A stretch of DNA of 64,000 bases from Wolfiporia cocos (lineage: Eukaryota > Basidiomycota > Agaricomycetes > Polyporales > Phaeolaceae). Below, one piece after another: positions 56,801 to 64,000 of this stretch; positions within the stretch are counted from its first letter, which is position 1, and every line of letters starts with the position of its first letter. The position numbers were made by a program, and so were the translations under genes. Where the stretch lies: NCBI GenBank assembly GCA_029448655.1, contig JACCLO010000030.1:1-64000 (forward strand), in the 5' to 3' direction. The notes below the pieces were generated by a model. The model was not told the DNA's origin, searched no databases, and was given only the letters and a program-made list of their open reading frames with translations.

Positions 56801-58429
56801 CAAGTCGTTGTCTTGCAAGATTTGTAATACTTGCTTGACAATACGACGATGTTCCAACAGGTCGTTTCCGAACACAAGGATGTCGTCTAGGTAGACAATG
56901 ACCTTTCCTTCTCTGATAAGGTCACCTAGAATATCGTTCATCATGTGTTGGAACGTGCTGGGTGCATTACAAAAACCGAAGTACATGACTACAGCTTCGT
57001 AAAGGCCGTTAGGCGTAATGAATGCGGTCTTCCATTCATCTCCCTCCTTGATTCTTACGTTGTTGTAACCCCAACGCAAGTCGAGCTTCGTAAATATCGA
57101 AGCCTGGCTAAGCTTATCGATAAGCTCGTCTATGCGTGGGAGAGGGTACCTATTTTTAATGGTCAAGTCGTTTACTTTTCGGTAATCGACTACCATTCGG
57201 GCTCCGCCGTCTTTTTTAGGGACGAAGAAGACCGGGCTCGCGATCGGAGATTTTGAGTGTCGGATGTAGCCCTTCCGTAACTCTTCCTGAATCCACTGAT
57301 CTAGCGAGTTCGCTTCCTGAGGAGACATCTTGTATGCCTTACTCGGGGGCGGTAGCACCGCGTCATCGGGGAAGTCGATGGCATGGTCGTATGGTTTCCG
57401 CTCGGGCATCCTTTCGGATGCGCGCTGAGAAAATACCGTGGGACCAAACTCCTGGTATTCCTCCGGAACCAAGGATTTCCATTTCTGGAGATCCGCATCT
57501 GTCAGGAATTCATCATCCGACTTCTCCGTTATCGACTGAATGGCATCGATAAGGAGTTCCGTTCCTTCGTCAAGGGTGTTCACCCAAGCGACAAAGGGAT
57601 TCTCAGGCTCCTCTAAGCCGAGAAAATCTATTGGAAAGTCATTGATGATCTGATAGATGTTGCGGGGTTCGATTTCGTCCTCTTCCTCAGAAATCGAAAC
57701 CCGCTTGCCATGTTTGCATTTTTCCGTACACCGATATGTGAAGGTTCCTTCCGGCCAGTTGAAGTCCGGGTTGTGTTTCAGGAACCAATCATATCCGAGG
57801 ATCACATCCGCATTCTGTACGTCCATTACGTACAAGAATTCGGTGGACTTGTGTTCCTCGTGCACCATATAAGCTTTTACTGCCATATTGATATTACCGG
57901 CGGTATTAGAGGTACCGTCGGCGTTACGAATCTCGAGAGGCGAAGGTAGTTTCTGAGTGACTAACTTTTCCTCGTGGACGAGTTTCTTATCAATGACGCT
58001 TATTGATGCACCGGTGTCGATTAATGCCATGGCGTTTACTTTCTTTCCATATACCCACAGTTCCACTTCGATAGAGAACGATTTATTGTCGTCTCGAGAA
58101 TCGTTTCCATGTACATTATACAAAGTGAAAAACTTCAGCGCGAGCGGGTCAGGATAAAAGTATTGTACAGGAGGGGCACGTGTAGCTAGTGTCCTTGTCC
58201 TCCGGGCAAAGTCCATTGCCGAGTTACCGAATATACCGAGATGGGATACCGGGTGACGTACGACCGCCTTATCTTCCCACAAGATAAGGGGTCTCTGTGA
58301 AGCCTCTTCGTAGAGGTGCGCTTCTTCGGGGCGCTGTACACTCCCAGCCGCTGCGGGGCTGGTGTGTTCTTCACAGAACGTCTTCGAGACGTGTGGTTGG
58401 GGCGAGGGGAACCGAGATGGTCCCGACAT
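53894..58429 (-). CDS. pol: Pol polyprotein of element B with C-terminal dUTPase
   Basis: 1,511 aa, uninterrupted. Protease ALIDTGAS near residue 135. RT with FVPKKDGGARMVVDYRK and YLDD near 510. RNase H (EADSSDYATGAVL near 660, NYEIYDKELL, WSDHLNLTYF). Integrase zinc module from about 880 (HHDHVTAGHFG, CDTCQRMK) and DDE core (TIDLIV, SDRGPQF, QTERVNQ). Chromodomain about 1245-1300 (LWEVEKILDHRL, YRIRWKGFG). After a WPDDWP linker, a complete dUTPase from about 1370: VGFDLYTA near 1392, APRSSLARKG, GVIDHDYQGE near 1443, GDKIAQLI and the glycine-rich GTGGFGSTGK at the very end. Pol overlaps gag by 59 nt in the +1 frame, so Gag-Pol probably needs +1 frameshifting. A uses -1. The dUTPase would keep dUTP out of the reverse transcript. 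Confidence 0.96.
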   Translation of the reverse strand: MSGPSRFPSPQPHVSKTFCEEHTSPAAAGSVQRPEEAHLYEEASQRPLILWEDKAVVRHPVSHLGIFGNSAMDFARRTRTLATRAPPVQYFYPDPLALKFFTLYNVHGNDSRDDNKSFSIEVELWVYGKKVNAMALIDTGASISVIDKKLVHEEKLVTQKLPSPLEIRNADGTSNTAGNINMAVKAYMVHEEHKSTEFLYVMDVQNADVILGYDWFLKHNPDFNWPEGTFTYRCTEKCKHGKRVSISEEEDEIEPRNIYQIINDFPIDFLGLEEPENPFVAWVNTLDEGTELLIDAIQSITEKSDDEFLTDADLQKWKSLVPEEYQEFGPTVFSQRASERMPERKPYDHAIDFPDDAVLPPPSKAYKMSPQEANSLDQWIQEELRKGYIRHSKSPIASPVFFVPKKDGGARMVVDYRKVNDLTIKNRYPLPRIDELIDKLSQASIFTKLDLRWGYNNVRIKEGDEWKTAFITPNGLYEAVVMYFGFCNAPSTFQHMMNDILGDLIREGKVIVYLDDILVFGNDLLEHRRIVKQVLQILQDNDLFAKPEKCFFEQSSIEYLGMIISKGKVEMDPKKVAGVMDWPTPAKVKDVQAFVGFANYYRRFIKDFSKVVKPLTELSKKNTQWNWGPEQAEAFQALKEAFTSAPILRIPDQESPFRVEADSSDYATGAVLSQYSSEDKLWHPVAFYSKSLSAPERNYEIYDKELLAIIRALEEWRHYLEGHPHKFEVWSDHLNLTYFKSAQRLTRRQARWSLYLTRFNFTMCHKPGKTMLTADPLSRRPDHEEGVELDNRDQILLKPEYFTVRALEASQQEIQSGDEDLLRQIRQALMDDQITKDYQELLKSGPKEFGKDLQEWNMEAGLLLRRGKVYVPKEPKELRTKILELHHDHVTAGHFGRWKTYELLSRNYWWPGMTTMVKQYVEGCDTCQRMKNHNQTPYGPLQPLPVPEAPWDTVTIDLIVHLPPSGELKQFNAIMVIVDRLTKRAHFIPTSDKITAKELANLLYLRIYPNHGLPKQIISDRGPQFAAALFKGWCEQLGIQRSMTTAYHPQADGQTERVNQILEQYLRCYIDVIQKDNWSWFLPTAEFAYNNAASETTKNSPFFVELGRHPNAGPTNLRPTQYVDLNVIAYERWSAQEQAKAAMKLAAERWSWYYDQHKRSVPFKVGDKVLVDARSWQDSERSLSPRYLGPFRIIEQLSPVTFRVHMDEQYRAYHPVFHASKLVMYKDPVHQKKPEPQPEMVDGEELWEVEKILDHRLRAGRVEYRIRWKGFGINDDSWVREADLDSAYDILQEYKASHPIPMQDVPLRRSARRKEAVHVFDPDSDDWEADECTWPDDWPQYREKFAKDPKQRMVRHPDGGWMSADINQNADLKIVVGEGGRMPEKGTKDSVGFDLYTATGDVLPAHGQTEYNTKLKIQVPFGTYGRIAPRSSLARKGIDVMGGVIDHDYQGEVIIILRNHSDISIDIRAGDKIAQLICEVAKDPHITLHGKSYFEKIKSERGTGGFGSTGK

Positions 58430-60410
58430 TGGCGACGGTGGTGGCGGGGGCCGAGGGTCCTGCTGAGCTTGAGTCAGCCGTCACTTCTTCCCAGATTGTT
58501 CGGGCACGATACGTCTTGCCATCCGCGGGGGGCGCCGAGTACGGCTTCTTGCCAGAAGCCTGTCCCTTTCCACTACCCGAAGGGGCAGCCGTGGTCTTTC
58601 CAGACGCGGCAGCTGCATCCTTCGCCCTTTGTTGTTCGGCCCGCTGAGCGGCAGGCACGAACGTTCCCGCAGCCTTGTCCGCGGCAAGCTTAGGACACTT
58701 GTTGAAATAGTGTCCCGTCTGCTTGCAGTAGGTGCAGACGGCGTTGGCGGTGTCGGCGGGGGCTTTGGCGGGCGCCTTTCCCTTGTCCTTCTTTTTCTCC
58801 GACTTCTTCGCAGAAGTGGAGGACGTCTCCTTCTTTTCGGCAGGTGCCGAGTCCTTCTTGCCGGCCTTTTCGAAGATCGACCCCTTGATCTTGTCTGGAT
58901 ATGACGTTTGGTACATTTCCAGAGCGAAGTCGATGAGGGGCTCGATGTCGGTCGGGGCCTTGAAGAACGGAGTCTTGCCGAGGACGTTTAAGGTGTCCTT
59001 GACCTTTTCCGGGAGAGTCTCGGTGAATTCCCACACCAGAGTCTCGTTGGCGGTTTCGGAGAGTCGGCCGAGGGTGCGGAACCGTTCGCAGTAATTGAAA
59101 TAATTCGATTCTGCCAGTTCCTTGCCCTTCGTGCCGTAGTAGCCGCGAATTTTTTTCTTCGCGATCTCCTTATCCGTCATTTTCCCATATTGCACCATTA
59201 CGGATTTGGTGAAGTCCTCCCAGGTGCCGAGAGGTTCACCGTTTCCTGCCTTCTTGATGAGAGGCGAGAAAAACTTGTACGCGTCTCCTGTGACGCGGAA
59301 GAGGGCCGTGGTGATACGGTCATGGTCATCATAGACCCTGAGTGTACCGAAGTACAGGCCCATCTTCTCCACCCATTCCTGTGCAGTCACCTTTCCAGAT
59401 GACCCAGAGAATTCGGGGGGAGGGGGAATTTTCAGGTTTTGGGGCAGACCTGGAATCTGCGGGGCGACGGCTGCTGCAGCAGCGGCTGCAGCTTGTGCGG
59501 CGGCAGCGGCCTCGGCTGCTCTGGCTTGAGCATGACCGGGGGCCGGTGTCGGGTCTTCTGGTGGCGTGCGGACGCCGGGAGGGTTGGGAACGGAGGGATT
59601 CTTGCGAATCCTCCGGAGTTCCTCGTCAACCTTCTCCATGCGCTCCGCGAACGCATCCTCGAGGTCGTCCAGCCGGGACCGGTAGTCCCTCCGGAGCTGT
59701 TTCTCCATTTCGGAGAACTTGGCGGTGTACTCCTGTCGGAGTTCCTTTCCAAGGTCCACCATCGTGGACAGCACCTCGTTGCGGACCGAGTTGACCGCCT
59801 CCTGTAGCTCGTCTTGGGCTTTTTGTTCGACTGCCCTGGATTGCCCAACCAGGGAGTCGATTCTGCCGTGGATTCGCTCCAGGCGAGCGTGCACCATTCG
59901 ACCGAGGGTGTCGGTGGTGTCGTGTGAGATGGCCGCACTTCGTTGTACGGCGGCGTCGATGATTGGCCCATGTAGGGACCCATCCACCTTGTGGTGTTCC
60001 TCCTCAGGGAGGTACGCTTTGAGATTGTTCTCGACAGCGACATTGGTCTGTCGTGTCGGCCCCGAAAATTCCATTTCCAGGGTGGTGGCGGGCCCGATAG
60101 GGCGAGTTCGACGAGCCGGTGGGTATCCGGCAATGGGGGAGCCTGGGCGTGTACCCATGGGGTTGGTCGGAGATTCCCTTTGCGGGGGAGCGAACTCCGG
60201 CATTTCCTCTTCTCCTTCCTCTTCTTCTTCTTCTCCCTCGCTTAGGTGCTCCAGCGTCACCAGTTGCTGGGTTCCCGAGGGACCAGCCACCGGTGTCACC
60301 GGGCCTTCTGAGCGGAGGCGCATCTTGCGGGGAGCGAGGGGAGTGCTAACGGAGGAGGTGGAGGACATTGTGAATCTGTTTGTGACGAATGTTAGTTTCC
60401 GGTTACTCAT
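58371..60410 (-). CDS. gag: Gag polyprotein of element B
   Basis: 679 aa. An acidic stretch (GEEEEEEGEEE) lies near residues 58-70. Residues ~165-275 form a long coiled coil (KELRQEYTAKFSEMEKQLRR). An Ala-rich run (AEAAAAAQAAAAAAAAVA) precedes the capsid-like region (PPPPEFSGSSGKVTAQEWVE .. LPEKVKDTL). A Lys-rich linker and a CCHC knuckle (CTYCKQTGHYFNKC) follow, then a Ser/Ala-rich tail. It would assemble the particle and bind RNA. It starts 101 nt after ORF0 ends. A second in-frame Met (MSSTSSV) lies 14 codons in. Confidence 0.93.
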   Translation of the reverse strand: MSNRKLTFVTNRFTMSSTSSVSTPLAPRKMRLRSEGPVTPVAGPSGTQQLVTLEHLSEGEEEEEEGEEEMPEFAPPQRESPTNPMGTRPGSPIAGYPPARRTRPIGPATTLEMEFSGPTRQTNVAVENNLKAYLPEEEHHKVDGSLHGPIIDAAVQRSAAISHDTTDTLGRMVHARLERIHGRIDSLVGQSRAVEQKAQDELQEAVNSVRNEVLSTMVDLGKELRQEYTAKFSEMEKQLRRDYRSRLDDLEDAFAERMEKVDEELRRIRKNPSVPNPPGVRTPPEDPTPAPGHAQARAAEAAAAAQAAAAAAAAVAPQIPGLPQNLKIPPPPEFSGSSGKVTAQEWVEKMGLYFGTLRVYDDHDRITTALFRVTGDAYKFFSPLIKKAGNGEPLGTWEDFTKSVMVQYGKMTDKEIAKKKIRGYYGTKGKELAESNYFNYCERFRTLGRLSETANETLVWEFTETLPEKVKDTLNVLGKTPFFKAPTDIEPLIDFALEMYQTSYPDKIKGSIFEKAGKKDSAPAEKKETSSTSAKKSEKKKDKGKAPAKAPADTANAVCTYCKQTGHYFNKCPKLAADKAAGTFVPAAQRAEQQRAKDAAAASGKTTAAPSGSGKGQASGKKPYSAPPADGKTYRARTIWEEVTADSSSAGPSAPATTVANVGTISVPLAPTTRLEDVL

Positions 60411-60511
60411 TGTCTTAGATTCTTAAGAAGGGATTGGTTTTGAAAGCTGCGACTTTCGTTATAGATCACACTCGCACTCTATTTCAGAGTTAAAAGATGA
60501 TAGTATTTCTA

Positions 60512-61435
60512 CTATACAATCGCGAGTATATCCTCTTCTACCGAAGTAGTTGAGGGCCCTGCCACCTTGTCAGGTGGTGTTACACCGAAGGCAAAAGTAA
60601 TTTGTAGCGCTACGCATTCTGCTACGATACGAGCTAAGTCCGTACGCCAATCCAAAAAGGAAATATTGCCGAGCTGTTTGCAGTACTTCTTCATAATTCT
60701 CCAGTCTCTATTGGTGATCCTTCCTCGTCTCGCTCTATCTTTTACGTTATCCACCAAGTCCTCCAATTCTACTACCATAGTATGGAAACGCATGTCGTTT
60801 TCCATATGGAAGCCTGGGTAATTAGGGGGGTGGTTGGCGAGAGGAGTGAGGCGAGTGAGAGTGCCTTCTAGCATGGGAATAACTTGATCGCATGCTTGGA
60901 GAGGCTTCTTCTTCCCGAAGACGAGAGAAGGGTCGAGAATCTTGTGATTGGCCGGAACGGAAGGTCCGGCCACCGGGCTGGAGAGACGGAGGGCCAGTGA
61001 AGAAGCTGCTTGCTTGGCTTCCTTGGCGGCTTGTTTGGCGGCGATTCGCTTATTCAGCTTATCGCGGGCGAGCTTGAGCTTGTTGAGTTCGCGGAGTTCG
61101 ATGAGATTCTCCATGGCGGTAATGGAAGCGGCTAGCTTCTCTTCCTCTGTCCAGATTCGCTTAGCGAGCGGAACTGGTTTGGGAGGTCGAGGAGCGGGTT
61201 TCCCAGCCTCAGCAATGTGCTTTGGCATGTGGACGGGAATCTCCCAAAGATGGAGTTTCCCAGTGTAATCTTCCTTTACAGGAAGCGTGTAGGTGACGTC
61301 CTCTGCCCGAGGAATGTCGGCGGTGTCGATGCGGCTGAGAAGGGACCGCTTCGCCGGTTTGACGTAAGGGGCAGTGGAGGAGCCACGTGTGCAACGGGTA
61401 ACGCGGGGCATGATTCTAGAAAGTGCAGCCTTCAT
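60512..61435 (-). CDS. ORF0 of element B, extra gene upstream of gag
   Basis: 307 aa, uninterrupted. The N-terminus is basic (MKAALSRIMPRVTRCTRGSS, VKPAKRSLLSR). The middle is a charged, Lys/Ala-rich coiled coil (TEEEKLAASITAMENLIELR, LARDKLNKRIAAKQAAKEAK). The C-terminal third looks folded (FHTMVVELEDLVDNVKDRAR, RITNRDWRIMKKYCKQLGNI). I know of no such domain. Fungal Gypsy elements usually begin with gag. It could be an RNA- or chromatin-binding accessory factor, or a captured host gene. The bare ORF in a young element suggests selection, but this is inference. Confidence 0.7.
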   Translation of the reverse strand: MKAALSRIMPRVTRCTRGSSTAPYVKPAKRSLLSRIDTADIPRAEDVTYTLPVKEDYTGKLHLWEIPVHMPKHIAEAGKPAPRPPKPVPLAKRIWTEEEKLAASITAMENLIELRELNKLKLARDKLNKRIAAKQAAKEAKQAASSLALRLSSPVAGPSVPANHKILDPSLVFGKKKPLQACDQVIPMLEGTLTRLTPLANHPPNYPGFHMENDMRFHTMVVELEDLVDNVKDRARRGRITNRDWRIMKKYCKQLGNISFLDWRTDLARIVAECVALQITFAFGVTPPDKVAGPSTTSVEEDILAIV

Positions 61436-62456
61436 GAGAAACGAAGTTTACCAGTGATACGTCCAAGAACAGGAATGAAAGGGATTATGTAAGGTAGGGT
61501 AGTGGACTCCTTTTCAGGAGCAAAGAAGGTGTACTACGGGGCATAATTACTCTTATGTTGCGCGCAAACCCTGTGCCGAGACGGCGCGGATATTCGCATG
61601 ACCCTAACGGTCAGAGGCGCCGACTCCAGGGGTAGAGTTGCTGACTGCCAGGCCGGTTCCTGGGTCAGATGATTGGGATTCGGATACACGACACCGCCCC
61701 GGAGGGACGATGCCGGAAAGTGGCTGGGATTTTACATCCCTTAGCCTGTCCATGCTTCAACAATGAGGTTGCCGTCTGTAGCCACATGGGTGTCACATCA
61801 GGGCTAAAAAACCACTGTCGATCTAAGATCGCGAGACAGCAGCGCTCCACATCCCGAAGGAGTGGGCCACGCGCTTCTCTTCCAATGGGGCCCCAAATCC
61901 GTTTGACCCATGCTCGCACGCCGAGCTGCCCGGAGGACTTATGCTATTGGCTACCGCGAGTGACCTATGGCAGGGTGATTTTTTACGTCACCCCCCTCAC
62001 TGCTTTTCCCATAACGGGTTCAAAGCAGGTCCCTTACGCCTGGGAGGCGGCTTTGGAAAATTCCCATGCCATCATAATGATGACCCTGTGGATAGTGATG
62101 GGGCGCTGAACAACGCTTGCCATGACAGGGGGTTGGGCGCACACAGGCAGACCGTCCCCTTTTCTCCACAGGCGGGTCTTAACCGCGCATAGTCCAAGCT
62201 TGTCAGCGAGGACTATGTCTCCTTGACCCTGGAGTCCGGGTTAGGTAGGCCTCCTGCCTAAAAAGGCGGTGTGGCTTCCCTGGTTGCCAATCCTCTGCCG
62301 AGAATGGCGATGTATCCCCCAGATCTCAACTATCACCCCAATCGCCTTGTCAGGCAGAAAGGGATGTGCGCAGCAACAAGTAATAGCCCCTGTAGGATAG
62401 AAACCCAGACCCAAGCGCAAGCGCAAGGGCGGGGGTAGGGGGGAGATTTGTTCTTA
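61436..62456 (-). other. 5' leader of element B
   Basis: About 1,020 nt between the 5' LTR and ORF0, with many stops and only short ORFs on both strands. It should contain the primer binding site right beside the LTR (minus reading TAAGAACAAATCTCCCCCC) and packaging signals. The bases beside the LTR do not match the usual initiator-tRNA complement (TGGTATC..), so the primer is not assigned. Confidence 0.6.
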
Positions 62457-63155
62457 TGACACAGACTAGACTGTGGGACTCACACTATAACCTTATAAGC
62501 GACTTGAAGATGTTGCAGAAGGTTGGTGAGGAGGCTAGTGGGCGCAAGCAGAGATGGTATGTAACTGTGCGAATGCAGAGAACAAATCTAAGGCTTATCC
62601 GCAGTGATAGCCCTACTTATATACATGCTTTGTTTGGTTACCGGTAAGGGAGCCAAACATGAAGGTGGTCTGTGCGCAGACATAACTAATATGGTTAAGT
62701 CGTAAACTACAATAGACCATGTGCGCCGGTAATGGCCGCACCAGTAAGATCGTTTGTTTGGACCGTAGGTCCATGTTGTGGAAGTGGCTGTAGCTACGTT
62801 AGTAAGCCATGCATGTGATTCTTATATACCGGTATCGGAATATGAGTAATCGTGAGGGCATTGGCATGTGATAACGAGCGGGCCGCTTATCCGATTATAC
62901 TGACATAGCCCGGTACCGGGATATGAGTAAGGCGCGTGACACCAGAGGTTAGTCCGCTGAGTCATTGACGCGTACAAACGTGTTATGTACGTGTTGTTAT
63001 GACAAGTGGACGTATACCGCGTTGTGTACGTGTTGTTTGGTTGCGTGTACGTGTAGACGGGCGCTTAGCAGCGTAAATGTCTACAAGGTCGTAGAAATAC
63101 CAGATAAATAGGTAAAAATACGGGAAAAATAGTGACATGTCCCAAATCTGTGACA
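62457..63155 (-). repeat. 5' LTR of element B
   Basis: 699 bp, apparently identical to 53156-53854. The TATA-like box on the minus strand lies at 62616-62627. Confidence 0.95.
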
Positions 63156-63522
63156 TATGGTACAAGAGTAGACCATTCTCGTAGTTCCAGTCTCTGAGAG
63201 ACTTGCCGAATTCGTGAGGTCCTGACTCCAATAGGCCTTTGTAGTCCTTGGTTACCTCGTTGTCTAGCAATGCTTTGTGTATTTCTCGTTGGAGTTCGTC
63301 ATCTGGGATTACCAACTGATGGAGGGGCTCGAACGCAAGGATGGCTAATTCTCGCGCAAAGTTAACAAAAAATTCCGGTTTCAACAGAATATTGTTCCTA
63401 TTGTCGAGTTCCACCCCCTCTTCATGGTCTGGTCTCCTGGACAGAGGGTCTGCAGTAAGCATGGTTTTTCCTGGTTTATGGTGCATGGAGAAGTTAAATC
63501 TTGACAGATATAATGCCCATCT
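63156..63522 (-). pseudogene. pol: Pol of element C, upstream part (RNase H to integrase linker)
   Basis: The minus-strand frame reads RWALYLSRFNFSMHHKPGKT, LSRRPDHEEGVELDNRNNIL, KALLDNEVTKDYKGLLESGP and ends ENGLLLYH at the junction with element B. It continues at 53155 as NKIYVPK. Upstream it is cut by the LTR that starts at 63523. Confidence 0.9.
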
Positions 63523-64000
63523 TGTCACAGATCTGACATTTTTCCGCAATTAATTGCCATTTATCCGGTATTATTACGCATACCTACGAGTTATCCTGTA
63601 CTTATCAGTACAAGCCGACATGCCGGTGTAACCTAACAGTTATTACCTAAGCCCAAGAGTGCTTACGCGCTACTAAGCATCTATGACACGGCGCTTACAC
63701 GCTAGTCATCAAGCATGACATGTTACATGACACTCTGTCACAAGACTAGACCTATGGTCTATTCTAACCCATGATACCATCATTACAAATAATGATATCA
63801 TCATGACATCATATGGTCTAGCCCCTGGCTATGACATCACTATGATGTAACCCCTTCGTCATCATTACCAATTATGACACCATTGGACCTAGGCCTACAG
63901 CCCAGTCCAATCCATAGCACGCCATCATTACACAATAATGGCATCACTATTCTAGACCCATGGTCTAGTACATTCCATGACATCATCATTTCCAATCATG
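63523..64000 (+). repeat. LTR entering from the right edge
   Basis: TGTCACAGATCTGACATTTT begins right after CATCT (63518-63522), the expected target duplication. It interrupts element C pol. It is homologous to the reverse complement of the 49869-50741 LTR (shared GAGTTATCC and CATTTATCCGGTAT). The right end, and whether it is a solo LTR or a full element, lie outside the window. Confidence 0.8.

Larger units (their letters stand above)
53156..63155 (-). mobile_element. Ty3/Gypsy LTR retrotransposon B, intact, 10,000 bp, with ORF0 and C-terminal dUTPase
   Basis: Minus orientation. The 699-bp LTRs are 62457-63155 (5') and 53156-53854 (3') and look identical. Target duplication TATGG at 53151-53155 and 63156-63160. 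The order is 5' LTR, a ~1-kb leader, ORF0, gag, pol (PR-RT-RNase H-IN-chromodomain-dUTPase), polypurine tract, 3' LTR. All ORFs are open. It is inserted inside pol of element C: removing B and one TATGG restores a continuous C frame (GLLLYH-NKIYVPK). The young look and the near-identical solo LTR at 11491 suggest recent activity. Confidence 0.97.

Noticed and set aside
59719..60426. 235-aa ORF on the plus strand opposite gag of element B
   Set aside because: Antisense to the coiled-coil region of an intact gag; serine/arginine-rich as expected for the reverse complement.
61436..62456. A tRNA-derived primer binding site in the leader of element B
   Set aside because: The bases beside the 5' LTR do not match the initiator-tRNA complement or another tRNA 3' end that I could identify by eye.

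Overview
The window looks like a stretch of an Agaricomycete (Basidiomycota) chromosome, perhaps from the Polyporales. Host genes carry many short GT..AG introns of about 40-70 nt. They include MSH4, an agaricomycete kinase-like gene and an adenylation-domain gene. Most of the rest is LTR retrotransposon DNA in nested layers. I saw no rRNA, tRNA or CRISPR array. All calls come from reading the sequence; no database search was run.

Layout. 1-662: a truncated non-autonomous hAT-type element, itself cut by an LTR. 663-9137: Ty3/Gypsy element A, flanked by the 5-bp duplication GGGAG; it is decayed but keeps gag, protease, dUTPase, reverse transcriptase, RNase H, integrase, a chromodomain and an extra 3' ORF. 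9143-36188: the host island. It holds a kinase-like pseudogene split by a solo LTR, a multi-exon protein with a possible meiotic-axis architecture, an unrecognised gene, MSH4 with an 8-nt microexon in its Walker A motif, an AlkB-like/zinc-finger gene, a small nuclear-type gene, and fragments of Lunapark, an adenylating enzyme and an HpcH/HpaI aldolase. 36189-49681: a graveyard of solo LTRs, most with perfect 5-bp duplications. It also holds a complete hAT-type element with 8-bp duplications, a decayed MULE-like transposase and a recent non-autonomous LTR element with apparently identical LTRs. 49682-64000: Gypsy element C (minus strand), interrupted by the intact 10,000-bp Gypsy element B (minus strand, duplication TATGG), and interrupted again at 63523 by another LTR that runs out of the window.

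Main points. (1) All three Gypsy elements encode a dUTPase, but at two different places: between protease and reverse transcriptase in A, and after the chromodomain at the end of Pol in B and C. (2) The divergent LTRs share a promoter module: a TATA-like box next to a hairpin whose two arms change together while the loop (CTTAC in the LTR sense) stays constant. A second covarying hairpin lies at the LTR 3' terminus. (3) Some nested LTR insertions fall exactly on the arms of that promoter hairpin. (4) B has an extra ORF upstream of gag, and A has an extra ORF downstream of pol.

B looks complete and young: open gag and pol, LTRs that look identical, and a near-identical solo LTR in the kinase gene. 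It may be autonomous and could mobilise related non-autonomous elements. A and C are older.
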